Positions 50,468 to 59,006 of a stretch of DNA of 64,000 nt are shown piece by piece. Source of the stretch: DAOTXL01 sp034435455 (lineage in GTDB: Bacteria; Chloroflexota; Anaerolineae; JAAYZQ01); assembly GCA_034435455.1 (NCBI GenBank), contig DAOTXL010000070.1, forward strand, positions 56,706-120,705. The letters are read 5' to 3'. How positions within the stretch are numbered: the first letter of the stretch is position 1; the number at the start of each line of letters is the position of its first letter. Under the pieces are notes generated by a model, which was not told the origin of the DNA, ran no database searches, and was given only the letters and a program-made list of their open reading frames with translations. The position numbers and the translations under genes were made by a program.

Positions 50468-51913
50468 ATGAACCCCGGCGTCATCCCTGGCCTGTTGATC
50501 TTGAGTGTAACAGTCACGGTCGTTGCCAACTGGCTGGTCGCCGGGTTGCGGCGGCCGGTGCTGCCGGAGGGTGTCTCGCCGGCCCTTCTGTCGGCCCTTG
50601 CCGCCAACCTGGTGTGGATGTTGCTCATCTTTGCCGGCGGGATCCTGGCCACGCGCTACATCGAGCGGGTATCCAACGCGGTCGCCGGCTATCTCCTTTT
50701 CGGCCTGGTGGCCCTGAGCCTGTCGCTGCTCCGCGCCTGGCTCTATCGGCGGGCAGGCAACCTGCCGCGGACCCACCCCTGGCCCCTGGCCCTGCACACT
50801 CTGACCTACGAGCTGTTTGCCCTGACGACCTATCTGCTCCTGGCGTTGGTGGTACGCGGCTCTGCCGACCCGTGGCTGTTTATCCCCCTGCTCATCGGCG
50901 CGCTTTTGCCCGATCTGGACTCTCCGGCATCGCTGCCTGGCCGCCTGCTGCCGTTCCTCTCCCACCGGCTGAAGGCCTGGCTGCCGGCCGGACAGGGACA
51001 CAGCCTGGCGGCTAACATCGGCGTGGCCGTGGGCACGGCGCCGCTCATCCCGCTTATCGGGCCAGAGGGGTGGGGGCTTTTGTCTCTGGGCTTTTTCTGT
51101 CACCTGGCGGTGGACCTGCTGAGCCCGGAGGGGATCCTGCTCCTCTGGCCGCTGCGGCGCACCCGCTACTACCTGTTCGGTTTTCTCGAATCGCCGGGTT
51201 GCGTCGCCGAGCGCCGTTTTGCGGCTGCCCTGGCCGTCGCCGCCCTGCCCCTGCTCCTGGCGGTGGACCTCGGCCCGCCGCCGCAGCCGGCAGCCCCGGC
51301 CCCCTCCTACGAGCAGAGCCTGGAGCGCTTCCACTCGCTACAGGGCAGGAACCTGGTCCTCACCGATGTGGAGGGCACCTGGCAGGCCACCGGGCGGCGG
51401 GTCAGCGCCCGGTTCGAGGTCCTCAACGCCGTGGGGCAATCGTTCATCCTGTTGGACCGCTACAGCGGCACAGTATTCAGCGCCGGGCGCGCTGCTTCGG
51501 ACAACTTTTATCTGGATCGGATCACCGTGCTGGCCGGGTCGCCGGTGCAGATCAGGCCGGTGGAGCTGGTCTTGCGGAGCGAGCCGCTGGCCGGGGCGCT
51601 GCCGCTCCTCTACCAGATGCAGCGTGAGCCGGGCCTGCAGCACATTTTCATCTCCGGCGACCTCATCCTGCCAGCGGGCCAGGAGGGGTCGCTGCCGGTG
51701 GACTATGCCCAAACCCGCCTGCGCAAGGTTGTCCCGCTGGAGGCCGGGCATTATCGGCTGCACTACCTCACCGCCGCCGAGTTGATCGAGCTGGCCGCAG
51801 TGCCGGTCGAGATCGCCGACCTGGTCATTGTCGCCACCTGTGTTGAAAGGGAGGCCGGCCCGACGGTGACGCCACTGCCTTCGCCTCCCCCCACCGCCGA
51901 GGCAGCACCATGA
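50468..51913 (+). CDS. YdjM/DUF457-like metal-dependent membrane hydrolase
   Basis: A 481-aa protein. The N-terminal half (about 1-270) has several membrane helices with the YdjM/DUF457 features: LIGALLPDLDSP, a His in LPFLSHRLKAW, GQGHSLAAN and FFCHLAVDLLSPEG, which supply Asp and His metal ligands. The C-terminal half (about 280-481) is soluble and beta-rich, with no family I can name, and ends in a Pro/Thr-rich tail. GGAG at the right distance precedes the ATG. The next gene overlaps by four bases (ATGA). The substrate is unknown. Confidence 0.82.
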   Translation: MNPGVIPGLLILSVTVTVVANWLVAGLRRPVLPEGVSPALLSALAANLVWMLLIFAGGILATRYIERVSNAVAGYLLFGLVALSLSLLRAWLYRRAGNLPRTHPWPLALHTLTYELFALTTYLLLALVVRGSADPWLFIPLLIGALLPDLDSPASLPGRLLPFLSHRLKAWLPAGQGHSLAANIGVAVGTAPLIPLIGPEGWGLLSLGFFCHLAVDLLSPEGILLLWPLRRTRYYLFGFLESPGCVAERRFAAALAVAALPLLLAVDLGPPPQPAAPAPSYEQSLERFHSLQGRNLVLTDVEGTWQATGRRVSARFEVLNAVGQSFILLDRYSGTVFSAGRAASDNFYLDRITVLAGSPVQIRPVELVLRSEPLAGALPLLYQMQREPGLQHIFISGDLILPAGQEGSLPVDYAQTRLRKVVPLEAGHYRLHYLTAAELIELAAVPVEIADLVIVATCVEREAGPTVTPLPSPPPTAEAAP

Positions 51914-52845
51914 ACGCCCGGCAGCTCTATTTCCTCTTTGTGGCGCTGGTGGGGGTGGGCCTGGTGTTGGGGGCCGTGCCCATCGCCGCCAGCGATCTGT
52001 TCCGCCAGCCCTATTCGCCGGCCTGGCCGGTGATCCACCGCACGCTGGACCGCCTGCACCTCACCTATAACCCTTCCGGTGGGGGCGCGCCCCCCCAATT
52101 CCCCTACTGGCGTGACCCGGCCGACGCCGGCCTTTTCTACCGGGATGTCACGCTGACCACTGCCGATGGCCTGCACCTTTCTGCCTGGTATGTGCCCGTG
52201 CTGGAGCCAGGCGCGCCGACCGTCCTGCTGTGCCACGGCCTGCTCGATTCCAAATGGACCATGCTGCGCCTGGTGCCTTGGCTGCACCAGGCCGGCTACA
52301 ACCTCCTGCTCCTCGACTTTCGCGGCCACGGCGGGAGCGACCATCGGCCCACGACCATTGGCCGCGAGGAGGTGCTGGATATCCAGGCGGCACTGGATTG
52401 GCTGGAGGCCGAGGGCGTCGGCGAGCGGGTGGCGGGCCTGGGCATGAGCCTGGGGGCGGCTGCCCTGGTGAACACCGCTGCCGTGGATGGCCGCCTCGAT
52501 GCCCTGGTGCTGGACAGCCTGTTTGCCGACTGGAGCGACACCGACTTTGCCCAGGGCTACCGCCTGCCGCCCGACTGGCTGGTGCCGGACGTCCCCAGCC
52601 CTGAACAGGTGCTGCCCAACGTCCATATTCCGGTGTTGATTATCCACGGCACAGCCGACATCCTGACCCATGTGGAACACGCCCACCGGCTCTACGCTGC
52701 CGCCAACGAGCCGAAAGATCTGTGGATCAACGATTCGGGTCATGCCTGGTCGGCCTGGACCTATCCCGATCTGTATCGGCGCAGGGTATTGGATTTCTTA
52801 CAGTCGGCCCTGCCCGGGGCACGCATCAGGGAGGTTGTGCGATGA
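51910..52845 (+). CDS. alpha/beta hydrolase, membrane-anchored
   Basis: A 311-aa alpha/beta hydrolase. The N-terminal hydrophobic segment (LYFLFVALVGVGLVLGAVP) anchors or exports it. The nucleophile elbow is LGMSLGAA, the acid is in IHGTADILT and the catalytic His in DSGHAWS. The oxyanion region CHGLLDSK and DFRGHGGSD match the family. Members act on ester or peptide bonds. It overlaps both neighbours by four bases (ATGA), so the three genes are translationally coupled. It is similar in plan to the hydrolase at 14838-15785. Confidence 0.89.
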   Translation: MNARQLYFLFVALVGVGLVLGAVPIAASDLFRQPYSPAWPVIHRTLDRLHLTYNPSGGGAPPQFPYWRDPADAGLFYRDVTLTTADGLHLSAWYVPVLEPGAPTVLLCHGLLDSKWTMLRLVPWLHQAGYNLLLLDFRGHGGSDHRPTTIGREEVLDIQAALDWLEAEGVGERVAGLGMSLGAAALVNTAAVDGRLDALVLDSLFADWSDTDFAQGYRLPPDWLVPDVPSPEQVLPNVHIPVLIIHGTADILTHVEHAHRLYAAANEPKDLWINDSGHAWSAWTYPDLYRRRVLDFLQSALPGARIREVVR

Positions 52846-55800
52846 GGAAGCAGGTCATCGTTCTTTTCATACTCTGTCTGCCGGCCGCTATCGGGCTCCA
52901 TCTGCCGGCCCGCGCCGACCCGGTCATCCCGCCGGTGTGGGACGTCGTCGCCGACAACTTTGAAAGCGGCTCGCTGGCCGCCTGGAGCACGGTCGGGTCG
53001 GGCAACCTGAGCCTGCTGCCCGGCGGTGGGCGCAACGGCTCGACCGGGCTGGCGGCCACCGTCGGCCAGGGCGAAGCCTACATCTACCAGTACCCCGTCG
53101 CCTACGCCGTCGAGGGCTACCTGACCTTCTGGCTCGACCCCAACAGCGTCGTCCTGCCGGAACCATCGCCCAACTACTGGCCGCCGGGCACGTCGCTGTG
53201 CGTGGGCCAGGTGCGCAGTTCCGCCTCCGACTGGTGGCCGCCGCTGATCGGGTTCTACCTGCGCCAGCCGCCCGGCCAGGGCTACAAAGGCTACATCGCC
53301 TGGCCCAAAGCCGGCGGCTATTTCTACGACTGGCAATCCGGCTCTTTCGACCTGGCAAACGGCTGGCAGAAAATCACGCTCGGTTACCGGATTGATTCCT
53401 GGGTGGCGGTCTGGGTCAACGACGTGCTCGTGCGCTACGTTGAGACCGACGTCGTCCACGAAGACCCCTCCGGCGACGTGATCGAGTTCGGCAAGGTGAA
53501 CGAGAATGAAGAGACCATCCCCTCCGGCTCGATCCGCCTGGACGATGTGGCCTTTCAGGTGCCGCGTGTGGACGAGTTGTGGGTGGACGCCGAGCACGGC
53601 AATGACGCGAATAACGGCCTGACCCCGGCCACGGCCTTTCGTACAATCCAAAAGGCCGCCGACCTGGCCGGCCCCGGCACGACGGTGCACATCCTCCCCG
53701 GCATCTACCGCGAGACGGTCTATCCGGCCCTGAGCGGCAGCGCCGCCGAGCCGGCCGTCTACCGCGCCGAGAACGGCCCCGGCACGGTGATCCTCCGCGG
53801 CTCAGAGCCGGCCTCGTCGCTCACCTGGACGCAGTTGACCGGCGACCCCATCGGCCTGCCACCAGGCGTCTATTCCAACGTCTACTGGGCCGACCTGAGC
53901 GCGTGGAACCTCAGCAGTCCGCCGCGCTTTATCGTTCAGACCTCCGAGGTCTCTCAGACCTCGGAGGTCTTGGCCCGCTTGCCCCTGGCCCGTGAGCCGG
54001 ACTGGCAGGTGGTCACCGAGTGGAAGACGCATGAGTTCTGGTGGGCCGCCGACGGCGGCTCCGCGATGGCCGGGTGCACGCCCACGCCGTCCGACCCCAA
54101 CTGCGACCTGCCGCAGCGCTCGATGACGCAATTGACCGATCGCACGAACGACACCGAGCCTCCGGGCATCGAGCCGGGCAACCTGACCACGCTGGGCAGC
54201 CTGATCAGCGGGACGCTGGTGGCGATGGACACCACGCAGGGGCATTACGTCTATCGCCGCACGATTGTCGCCCACGACGTGCCCGACGGACGCATCACCG
54301 TGGATCGCGTCTGCGAGCACGACGGCGGCACCGGCAACCCCGGCCTGGGTTGGGGCTCCAAGTATTACGTGGAGAACAAGCCGCGCCTGCTCGATACCCC
54401 CGGCGAATGGTGGTACGATTCATCCACAAAACGGCTCTATCTCTGGCCGCCCACGCCGGCCAACCCGGCCACATTGAACATCGAAATCTCCCGCCGCGAT
54501 CACGGCTTTATCCTGCGCAATCGCTCCTACATCATCCTGGATGGATTGACCATCGAGTTCCTCAACGGCAGTGCGGTTCACCTGTCCAACTGGGATTCAC
54601 ACAAAGCGTATGGCGATATTGTGCGCAACGCCACGCTGCGCTACGCCAACTGGGGCGTGTACCTCGAACAATCGGTGCGCGCCACGGCGCCGGCAGGCAA
54701 CGCGATAGACGGCTTTACGCTGGAAGACTCGGAAATCGCCTATATGGACACCTACGCCATCCGGCTGGTTGACTGGTGGGAGAACAACGCTGCCGCCGAT
54801 TCCTTCACCCGCTCCGGCATCCTCAACACGGTCATCCGCGACAACGAGATGCACCACCTGGGCTTTCGCACCGATAGCGACAACGCCGTGGGGGCGTCGT
54901 TCATCTTTGCCAACAAACTGCGCTTCGAAGGCAATCACGTCCATCACGTCGCGCACAACGGCGTCCAGTTTTCCGAATCAGTCATCCAATCGTCCAAGAC
55001 GTACGGTTTTACGCCGGATGAGATCAAGACGGGCGAGATTCTGGTCAAGGACAATATCTTTGAGAAAGCCTGCCAGTTGACGGCGGATTGCGGCGCGATC
55101 AAGTTCTGGGGCGACCCGCCGGATAACCACGTCTTTCGTGATGTGCTGATCACCGGCAACGTCTTCCGCAACACCTTCGGCTGGACCTACGTCTCGGAGA
55201 AGCGCGGGCGCTGGACGGACGGCACGGTGCGCGGGATGGGCGGCTTTGGCCTCTATGTGGATCACGCCAGCGGCATCCACGCCTACCGCAATATAGCCTA
55301 TAACAACGCCTACACGGGCTACATGGTATATGGCGTCTGGCGCGACGGGCAGATCGTCTATGCCAACAACATCGCAGCCAATTCACTCTACGGCTTTTCC
55401 ATCGGCTGGACCTATGATACCCACGGCAGCGTGGACACGCGGTTCCTCAACAACATCATAGTCAACAACGAAGCATTCGGGATGCAGATCGGCTACGCCG
55501 AGGGTCGCACGCAGAACATGACCGTTGACTATAACCTGTATCACGCCAACGGCTGGGGCGGGATGTGGCACGCCGGGCCGATGGTCGTCCGCCAGGTCCA
55601 CCAGGACGGCTCGGTCTCGTGGGAGCCGCAGCAGACGCTGGCCGAGGTTCAGGCCAACACTCCCTGGGAGGACCACGGCGTATCGGGCGATCCGGCTTTT
55701 TGGGCCTACAACGTCGCCGACCACGACAGGCTCGACGGCTCCTGGCCCGATTTTCACCTCACGGCCTCGAGCGTCAATGCGATTGACCGGGGCATGACGC

Positions 55801-56273
55801 AATTGCCCGCCTCGCTCACAGCCTTGCTGGACAGTTTTGGCGTGAGTGACCCGCACTGGGGCGCGGCGTATGACATCGGGCGCTATGAGGCCGGGTTTGC
55901 GTTGATGGCGACGCCATCCGCTCGCGCCATTGCCCCCGGCGGAACGGCCCGCTACACGCTGAGCCTCTATCCGCCCGACCTGCCGCACACGGTCACGCTG
56001 AGCGCAGCCACCCCCTCTCCCAGCCTGACGCTCGTGCTCAGCCCGACGGTGCTGGCGGCGGAGGAGATGGCCACGCTGACCGTTACCGACACCCACACCG
56101 GGCCGTTGCCATCCGGCGTGTGGTACACGCTGCCGCTCACCGGCACGGGCGGCGGATTCACCCAGGTTGCCGGCGTGCGGCTGCTGGTCGGTGGGGCAGA
56201 GGTGTACCTGCCGTTGGTATTCAGAAATCGGGAGGGTCGTGCGGTCGGTGGGGCCGCAGGCCCAGAAAGGTGA
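52842..56273 (+). CDS. secreted right-handed beta-helix protein
   Basis: A 1143-aa exported protein. After the signal peptide (residues 1-26), a LamG-like domain (about 30-240) starts NFESGSLAAWST. A DUF1565-type start follows (ELWVDAEHGNDANNGLTPATA), and the rest forms a parallel beta-helix with many N/G-rich turns, as in pectate lyase-like and polysaccharide-lyase proteins. A final beta domain (about 1015-1125) ends near VYLPLVFRNREG, another YLPLV motif. Two mirrored palindromes are read in frame near residue 365-376 (IVQTSEVSQTSEV). It probably binds or cleaves a polysaccharide at the surface. Confidence 0.88.
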   Translation: MRKQVIVLFILCLPAAIGLHLPARADPVIPPVWDVVADNFESGSLAAWSTVGSGNLSLLPGGGRNGSTGLAATVGQGEAYIYQYPVAYAVEGYLTFWLDPNSVVLPEPSPNYWPPGTSLCVGQVRSSASDWWPPLIGFYLRQPPGQGYKGYIAWPKAGGYFYDWQSGSFDLANGWQKITLGYRIDSWVAVWVNDVLVRYVETDVVHEDPSGDVIEFGKVNENEETIPSGSIRLDDVAFQVPRVDELWVDAEHGNDANNGLTPATAFRTIQKAADLAGPGTTVHILPGIYRETVYPALSGSAAEPAVYRAENGPGTVILRGSEPASSLTWTQLTGDPIGLPPGVYSNVYWADLSAWNLSSPPRFIVQTSEVSQTSEVLARLPLAREPDWQVVTEWKTHEFWWAADGGSAMAGCTPTPSDPNCDLPQRSMTQLTDRTNDTEPPGIEPGNLTTLGSLISGTLVAMDTTQGHYVYRRTIVAHDVPDGRITVDRVCEHDGGTGNPGLGWGSKYYVENKPRLLDTPGEWWYDSSTKRLYLWPPTPANPATLNIEISRRDHGFILRNRSYIILDGLTIEFLNGSAVHLSNWDSHKAYGDIVRNATLRYANWGVYLEQSVRATAPAGNAIDGFTLEDSEIAYMDTYAIRLVDWWENNAAADSFTRSGILNTVIRDNEMHHLGFRTDSDNAVGASFIFANKLRFEGNHVHHVAHNGVQFSESVIQSSKTYGFTPDEIKTGEILVKDNIFEKACQLTADCGAIKFWGDPPDNHVFRDVLITGNVFRNTFGWTYVSEKRGRWTDGTVRGMGGFGLYVDHASGIHAYRNIAYNNAYTGYMVYGVWRDGQIVYANNIAANSLYGFSIGWTYDTHGSVDTRFLNNIIVNNEAFGMQIGYAEGRTQNMTVDYNLYHANGWGGMWHAGPMVVRQVHQDGSVSWEPQQTLAEVQANTPWEDHGVSGDPAFWAYNVADHDRLDGSWPDFHLTASSVNAIDRGMTQLPASLTALLDSFGVSDPHWGAAYDIGRYEAGFALMATPSARAIAPGGTARYTLSLYPPDLPHTVTLSAATPSPSLTLVLSPTVLAAEEMATLTVTDTHTGPLPSGVWYTLPLTGTGGGFTQVAGVRLLVGGAEVYLPLVFRNREGRAVGGAAGPER
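53938..53970. repeat. paired AGACCTCCGAGGTCT palindromes inside a gene
   Basis: AGACCTCCGAGGTCT (53938-53952) and its complement AGACCTCGGAGGTCT (53956-53970) are separated by CTC, so the whole 33 bases are an inverted repeat. It lies in frame in the beta-helix gene and codes QTSEVSQTSEV. Confidence 0.85.
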
Positions 56274-56280
56274 CTTCCAG

Positions 56281-56760
56281 TCACCGCAAAATCCGCCGTA
56301 CCTCCTCCACCAGCCCCCGATCCGGCTTCCGCTTCGCCTTCTGGCAGGCCTGGAGATATTCCTGCAACAGCGCATCGGCCAACCCGCTGAAGGCAGCGGG
56401 GAGGGCCCGCGGGTAGGACAACTGCTGATAGGCCAGGGCCTCCACAAAGCGGGGGGTCAGCCAGCGCCAGGCCGCCTCTTCCTCCCGCCAGAAGAGGAAA
56501 TCGGTCAGGGTCAGGCTGGCCTGGAGGTAATCCTCGTCCGTCAGGCGTTCCTCGATCAGATCGTACCCCCCGGCGATGCGCGCCAGGCGCGCTTCCAGGG
56601 CGGCCGCGCCACGGGCTAACATTTCCTGCACTCTGGGGTCGTGGCGTTGGGCCTCGGCGCGCAGGTGAGCCCGGAAGAGGGAGGCCAGGCGGAAGGTGCG
56701 GCTGGGGCGGCACTTGAGGGAGAGGTTGATGCAGGGGTAGCCGATGCGGATGGGCGGCAT
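56281..56760 (-). CDS. chimera: UvsE N-terminus joined to an unknown helical domain
   Basis: A 159-aa protein. The first ~26 residues (IRIGYPCINLSLKCRPSRTF) match the start of UV-damage endonuclease UvsE/UvdE, which in full is about 300 aa. After RLASL the sequence no longer looks like UvsE; it becomes a helical, Arg/Glu-rich domain (about 30-159) that I do not recognise. The simplest reading is a deletion that joined the UvsE start to the end of another gene. The start at 56760 lies two bases after the DUF1722 gene stop. The joint may still be expressed, but its function is doubtful. Confidence 0.65.
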   Translation of the reverse strand: MPPIRIGYPCINLSLKCRPSRTFRLASLFRAHLRAEAQRHDPRVQEMLARGAAALEARLARIAGGYDLIEERLTDEDYLQASLTLTDFLFWREEEAAWRWLTPRFVEALAYQQLSYPRALPAAFSGLADALLQEYLQACQKAKRKPDRGLVEEVRRILR

Positions 56761-56761
56761 C

Positions 56762-57721
56762 TCAACCTTCTCTTCCCGAATCCACCGGGGAGAGGAGCGC
56801 GTCGGGGTAGGGTCGGAAGAACGCCTGGTCGGCCAGGTACGGCTCCTCAAAACGGACGATCCACGAGCGCAGGATGCTCACCGGCGCACCGAGGGGCAGG
56901 ACCCCCTGCCGGTATGCGGCCAGGACATCCAGAAAGTGCCCCTTCTCCGCCGGGGTCAGACGGTCCGAAAAGTAGCCCAGGGCGTGCATCAGGACGTTGA
57001 GGACGGAGGGGCGGCGGGGCGGACGGGCCAGGGCTGCCCGGAAGCCCTCCCGGTAGCGGGCGACCACCTCCCCGAACGGCCGCCCTGCGGGGTTCGCCAC
57101 CACGCGCCCCAGTTCCCGCAGGTGCTTTTGGCTCAGGGCCATCAGCAGGAGTTTGTAGCGGGTGTGGAAGCGGACCAGTTCCCCCATCCGGCCGGACATC
57201 TCCGCCTCCCGCAGGGCGGCCAGGGCAAAGATGGCGGTGTAAAACTGTTCCCGGATCTCCCGATTGGTGAGCCGCCCCTCGTCCTCCACCGGGAGGTCGG
57301 GGAAGCGCGTCCGGACCGCGCCGCCGAACATCCCCGGCCCCGCTCCCAGCGCGGGGGCCTTTTCCGGCGCGGCGTACACCCTGGCGTCCTTGATCCCGCA
57401 GGATGGGGAGCGGTTCTTGAGGACAAAGCCATCCACCGGCGGGAGCGCGTCCAGGAAGGACGCGGCGAAGGCCTGCATCGCGTCGGTCAGGTCGCGGCCG
57501 GTGGCAGGCTGCAGGAGGCGCACCTCCCCGCCGACACGGGTCAGGCGGATGGGCGGGCGGGGCGCGCCCAGGCCCAGTTCCATCTCCGGGCAGACGGGGA
57601 TGAAATCCACAAACTCCCGCAGGTCCGTCACGAACGGGTTCGGGATGATGCTGCCGTCGTAGCGGCAGTGGGCAAATCCCAGGCATTTGCTGACGACAAG
57701 ACGGGGTTGGAACACAGGCAC
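56762..57721 (-). CDS. DUF523-DUF1722 protein (YbgA-like)
   Basis: A 319-aa protein with two domains. The N-terminal DUF523 half has Cys residues in VSKCLGFAHCRYDG, CPEMELGLGAPRPPI and NRSPSCG, as in the TudS-type desulfurase family. The C-terminal DUF1722 half has FHTRYKLLLMALSQKHLRELG. In E. coli the similar ybgA lies beside phr (photolyase); here a UvsE-like fragment is the neighbour, which fits a link to UV damage. The start may be GTG 57721 or, with better Shine-Dalgarno spacing, GTG 57715. Confidence 0.92.
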   Translation of the reverse strand: MPVFQPRLVVSKCLGFAHCRYDGSIIPNPFVTDLREFVDFIPVCPEMELGLGAPRPPIRLTRVGGEVRLLQPATGRDLTDAMQAFAASFLDALPPVDGFVLKNRSPSCGIKDARVYAAPEKAPALGAGPGMFGGAVRTRFPDLPVEDEGRLTNREIREQFYTAIFALAALREAEMSGRMGELVRFHTRYKLLLMALSQKHLRELGRVVANPAGRPFGEVVARYREGFRAALARPPRRPSVLNVLMHALGYFSDRLTPAEKGHFLDVLAAYRQGVLPLGAPVSILRSWIVRFEEPYLADQAFFRPYPDALLSPVDSGREG

Positions 57722-57726
57722 CTCCT

Positions 57727-57749
57727 CAGGTGACCGTGCCGGTCACCTG
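57727..57749. repeat. 9-bp perfect inverted repeat between genes
   Basis: CAGGTGACC and GGTCACCTG with a 5-base loop lie between the MFS stop and the DUF523-DUF1722 start. It could be an operator, a terminator stem without T-tract, or a REP-type repeat. Confidence 0.6.
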
Positions 57750-57750
57750 A

Positions 57751-58965
57751 TCAATCGGTTACCCTGGGCGTCGGACACGCCAGGTCGGGCACGAAGAGCA
57801 CCCGCCGCCAGGTGTAGTAGACCAGCCAGGTCATCAAGAGCGCCCCCAGCACCCCCGGCGCAGGCGCTCCCACCTGGCCCAACAGGAAGCCGCCGACCGT
57901 CGGGGCGACGACGCGGGTCAGGCTGCTCAGCGCGGCGGAGAGCCCCAGCGTCCCGCCCACCTCCTCCGGCCAGACGGAGCGGGTCAGCGCGGTGTTGACG
58001 GCGACCCGCAGGACGCCGGAGGCCAGCGCCAGCGGGGCCAGCACGACCAGCAACACCCCCAGCGACGGGGAAAAGGCCCAGGCCAGCAGGGAGAGGGCCA
58101 GCAGGGCGCTCCCGCCGAAGACCAGTTGCTTGTCGGTGAAGCGCCGCACCAGCAGGCGAATCCCCACCCCCTGCACCAGCACCACCAGAATTCCCACGTA
58201 GGTGAGGACGAAACTGGTAGTGCGGGCGTCCAGCCCCAGCCGCTCCCGGACGAAGAGGGAGAAGACGGTCTCAAAGAGGGTGAAGGCCAGGCTGAAGAAG
58301 AGTTGGGTCTGCAGGAGCGGCCCCACGCAGGGCAGACTCAGCGCCTCCCAGAGGACGCGCAGGGAGAAGGCGGCGCGCGGCTCTTGGGCCCGCCGTTCCC
58401 GCTCCGCGCGGGGGAGCGACTCCGGCAGCCACACCAGTACTCCTAACAGGTTCAACAGCGATAGGCCCGCCGCCACCAGCGCGGGCAGCGCATAGTTCCC
58501 GCCTCCCGCCAGCGCGCCGCCCATAGCCGGCCCGAAGATGAAGCCCAGGCCGAAGGCGGCCCCGATGAGTCCGAACCCCTTGGTGCGCTCCTTCCCCTCG
58601 GTCACGTCGCTGATGTAGGCCTGGGCCAGGGAGATGTTGCCGCCCAGGAAGCCGTCCACAATCCGGCTGGCGAAGAGCATCGCCAGCGAGCGGGCCAGCC
58701 CCAGCATCAGGAACCCCGCCAACGTACCGGCCAGGCTCAATAGCAGGAGCGGCTTGCGGCCGAAGCGGTCGGAGAGGCGGCCCAGGATAGGCGCGCCCAG
58801 GAGTTGCGTCAGTGCATTGGCGCCCAGGAGCAGCCCCACCACCTCCGCCGTCGCGCCGAAGGTGGCGGCGTAGTACGGGAGCAGCGGCAGGATCAGGCTG
58901 AAACCCAAGACGTCCACGAAGACGAAGATGAAGAGCAGGGTCAGATTACGGCGATAGTTTGGCAT
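57751..58965 (-). CDS. MFS transporter, TetA-like group
   Basis: A 404-aa transporter with 12 helices. The signature LGRLSDRFGRKPLLL between helices 2 and 3 is the MFS motif of drug/H+ antiporters, and the pattern is closest to TetA-like DHA1 members. The substrate is unknown. AGGAGG at ideal spacing marks the ATG at 58965. It sits between the Rieske gene and the DUF523-DUF1722 gene in one minus-strand set. Confidence 0.92.
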   Translation of the reverse strand: MPNYRRNLTLLFIFVFVDVLGFSLILPLLPYYAATFGATAEVVGLLLGANALTQLLGAPILGRLSDRFGRKPLLLLSLAGTLAGFLMLGLARSLAMLFASRIVDGFLGGNISLAQAYISDVTEGKERTKGFGLIGAAFGLGFIFGPAMGGALAGGGNYALPALVAAGLSLLNLLGVLVWLPESLPRAERERRAQEPRAAFSLRVLWEALSLPCVGPLLQTQLFFSLAFTLFETVFSLFVRERLGLDARTTSFVLTYVGILVVLVQGVGIRLLVRRFTDKQLVFGGSALLALSLLAWAFSPSLGVLLVVLAPLALASGVLRVAVNTALTRSVWPEEVGGTLGLSAALSSLTRVVAPTVGGFLLGQVGAPAPGVLGALLMTWLVYYTWRRVLFVPDLACPTPRVTD

Positions 58966-58978
58966 TGGAAAACCTCCT

Positions 58979-59006
58979 GTAAGACAACTGCTCACAGTTG
59001 TCCTAC
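58979..59006. repeat. set B REP palindrome (diverged copy)
   Basis: GTAAGACAACTG and CAGTTGTCCTAC pair with one mismatch around a CTCA loop. The Rieske gene stop codon lies within it, and the MFS ribosome site follows immediately. It is a changed version of the 30-base element at 59980 and 60661. Confidence 0.75.
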
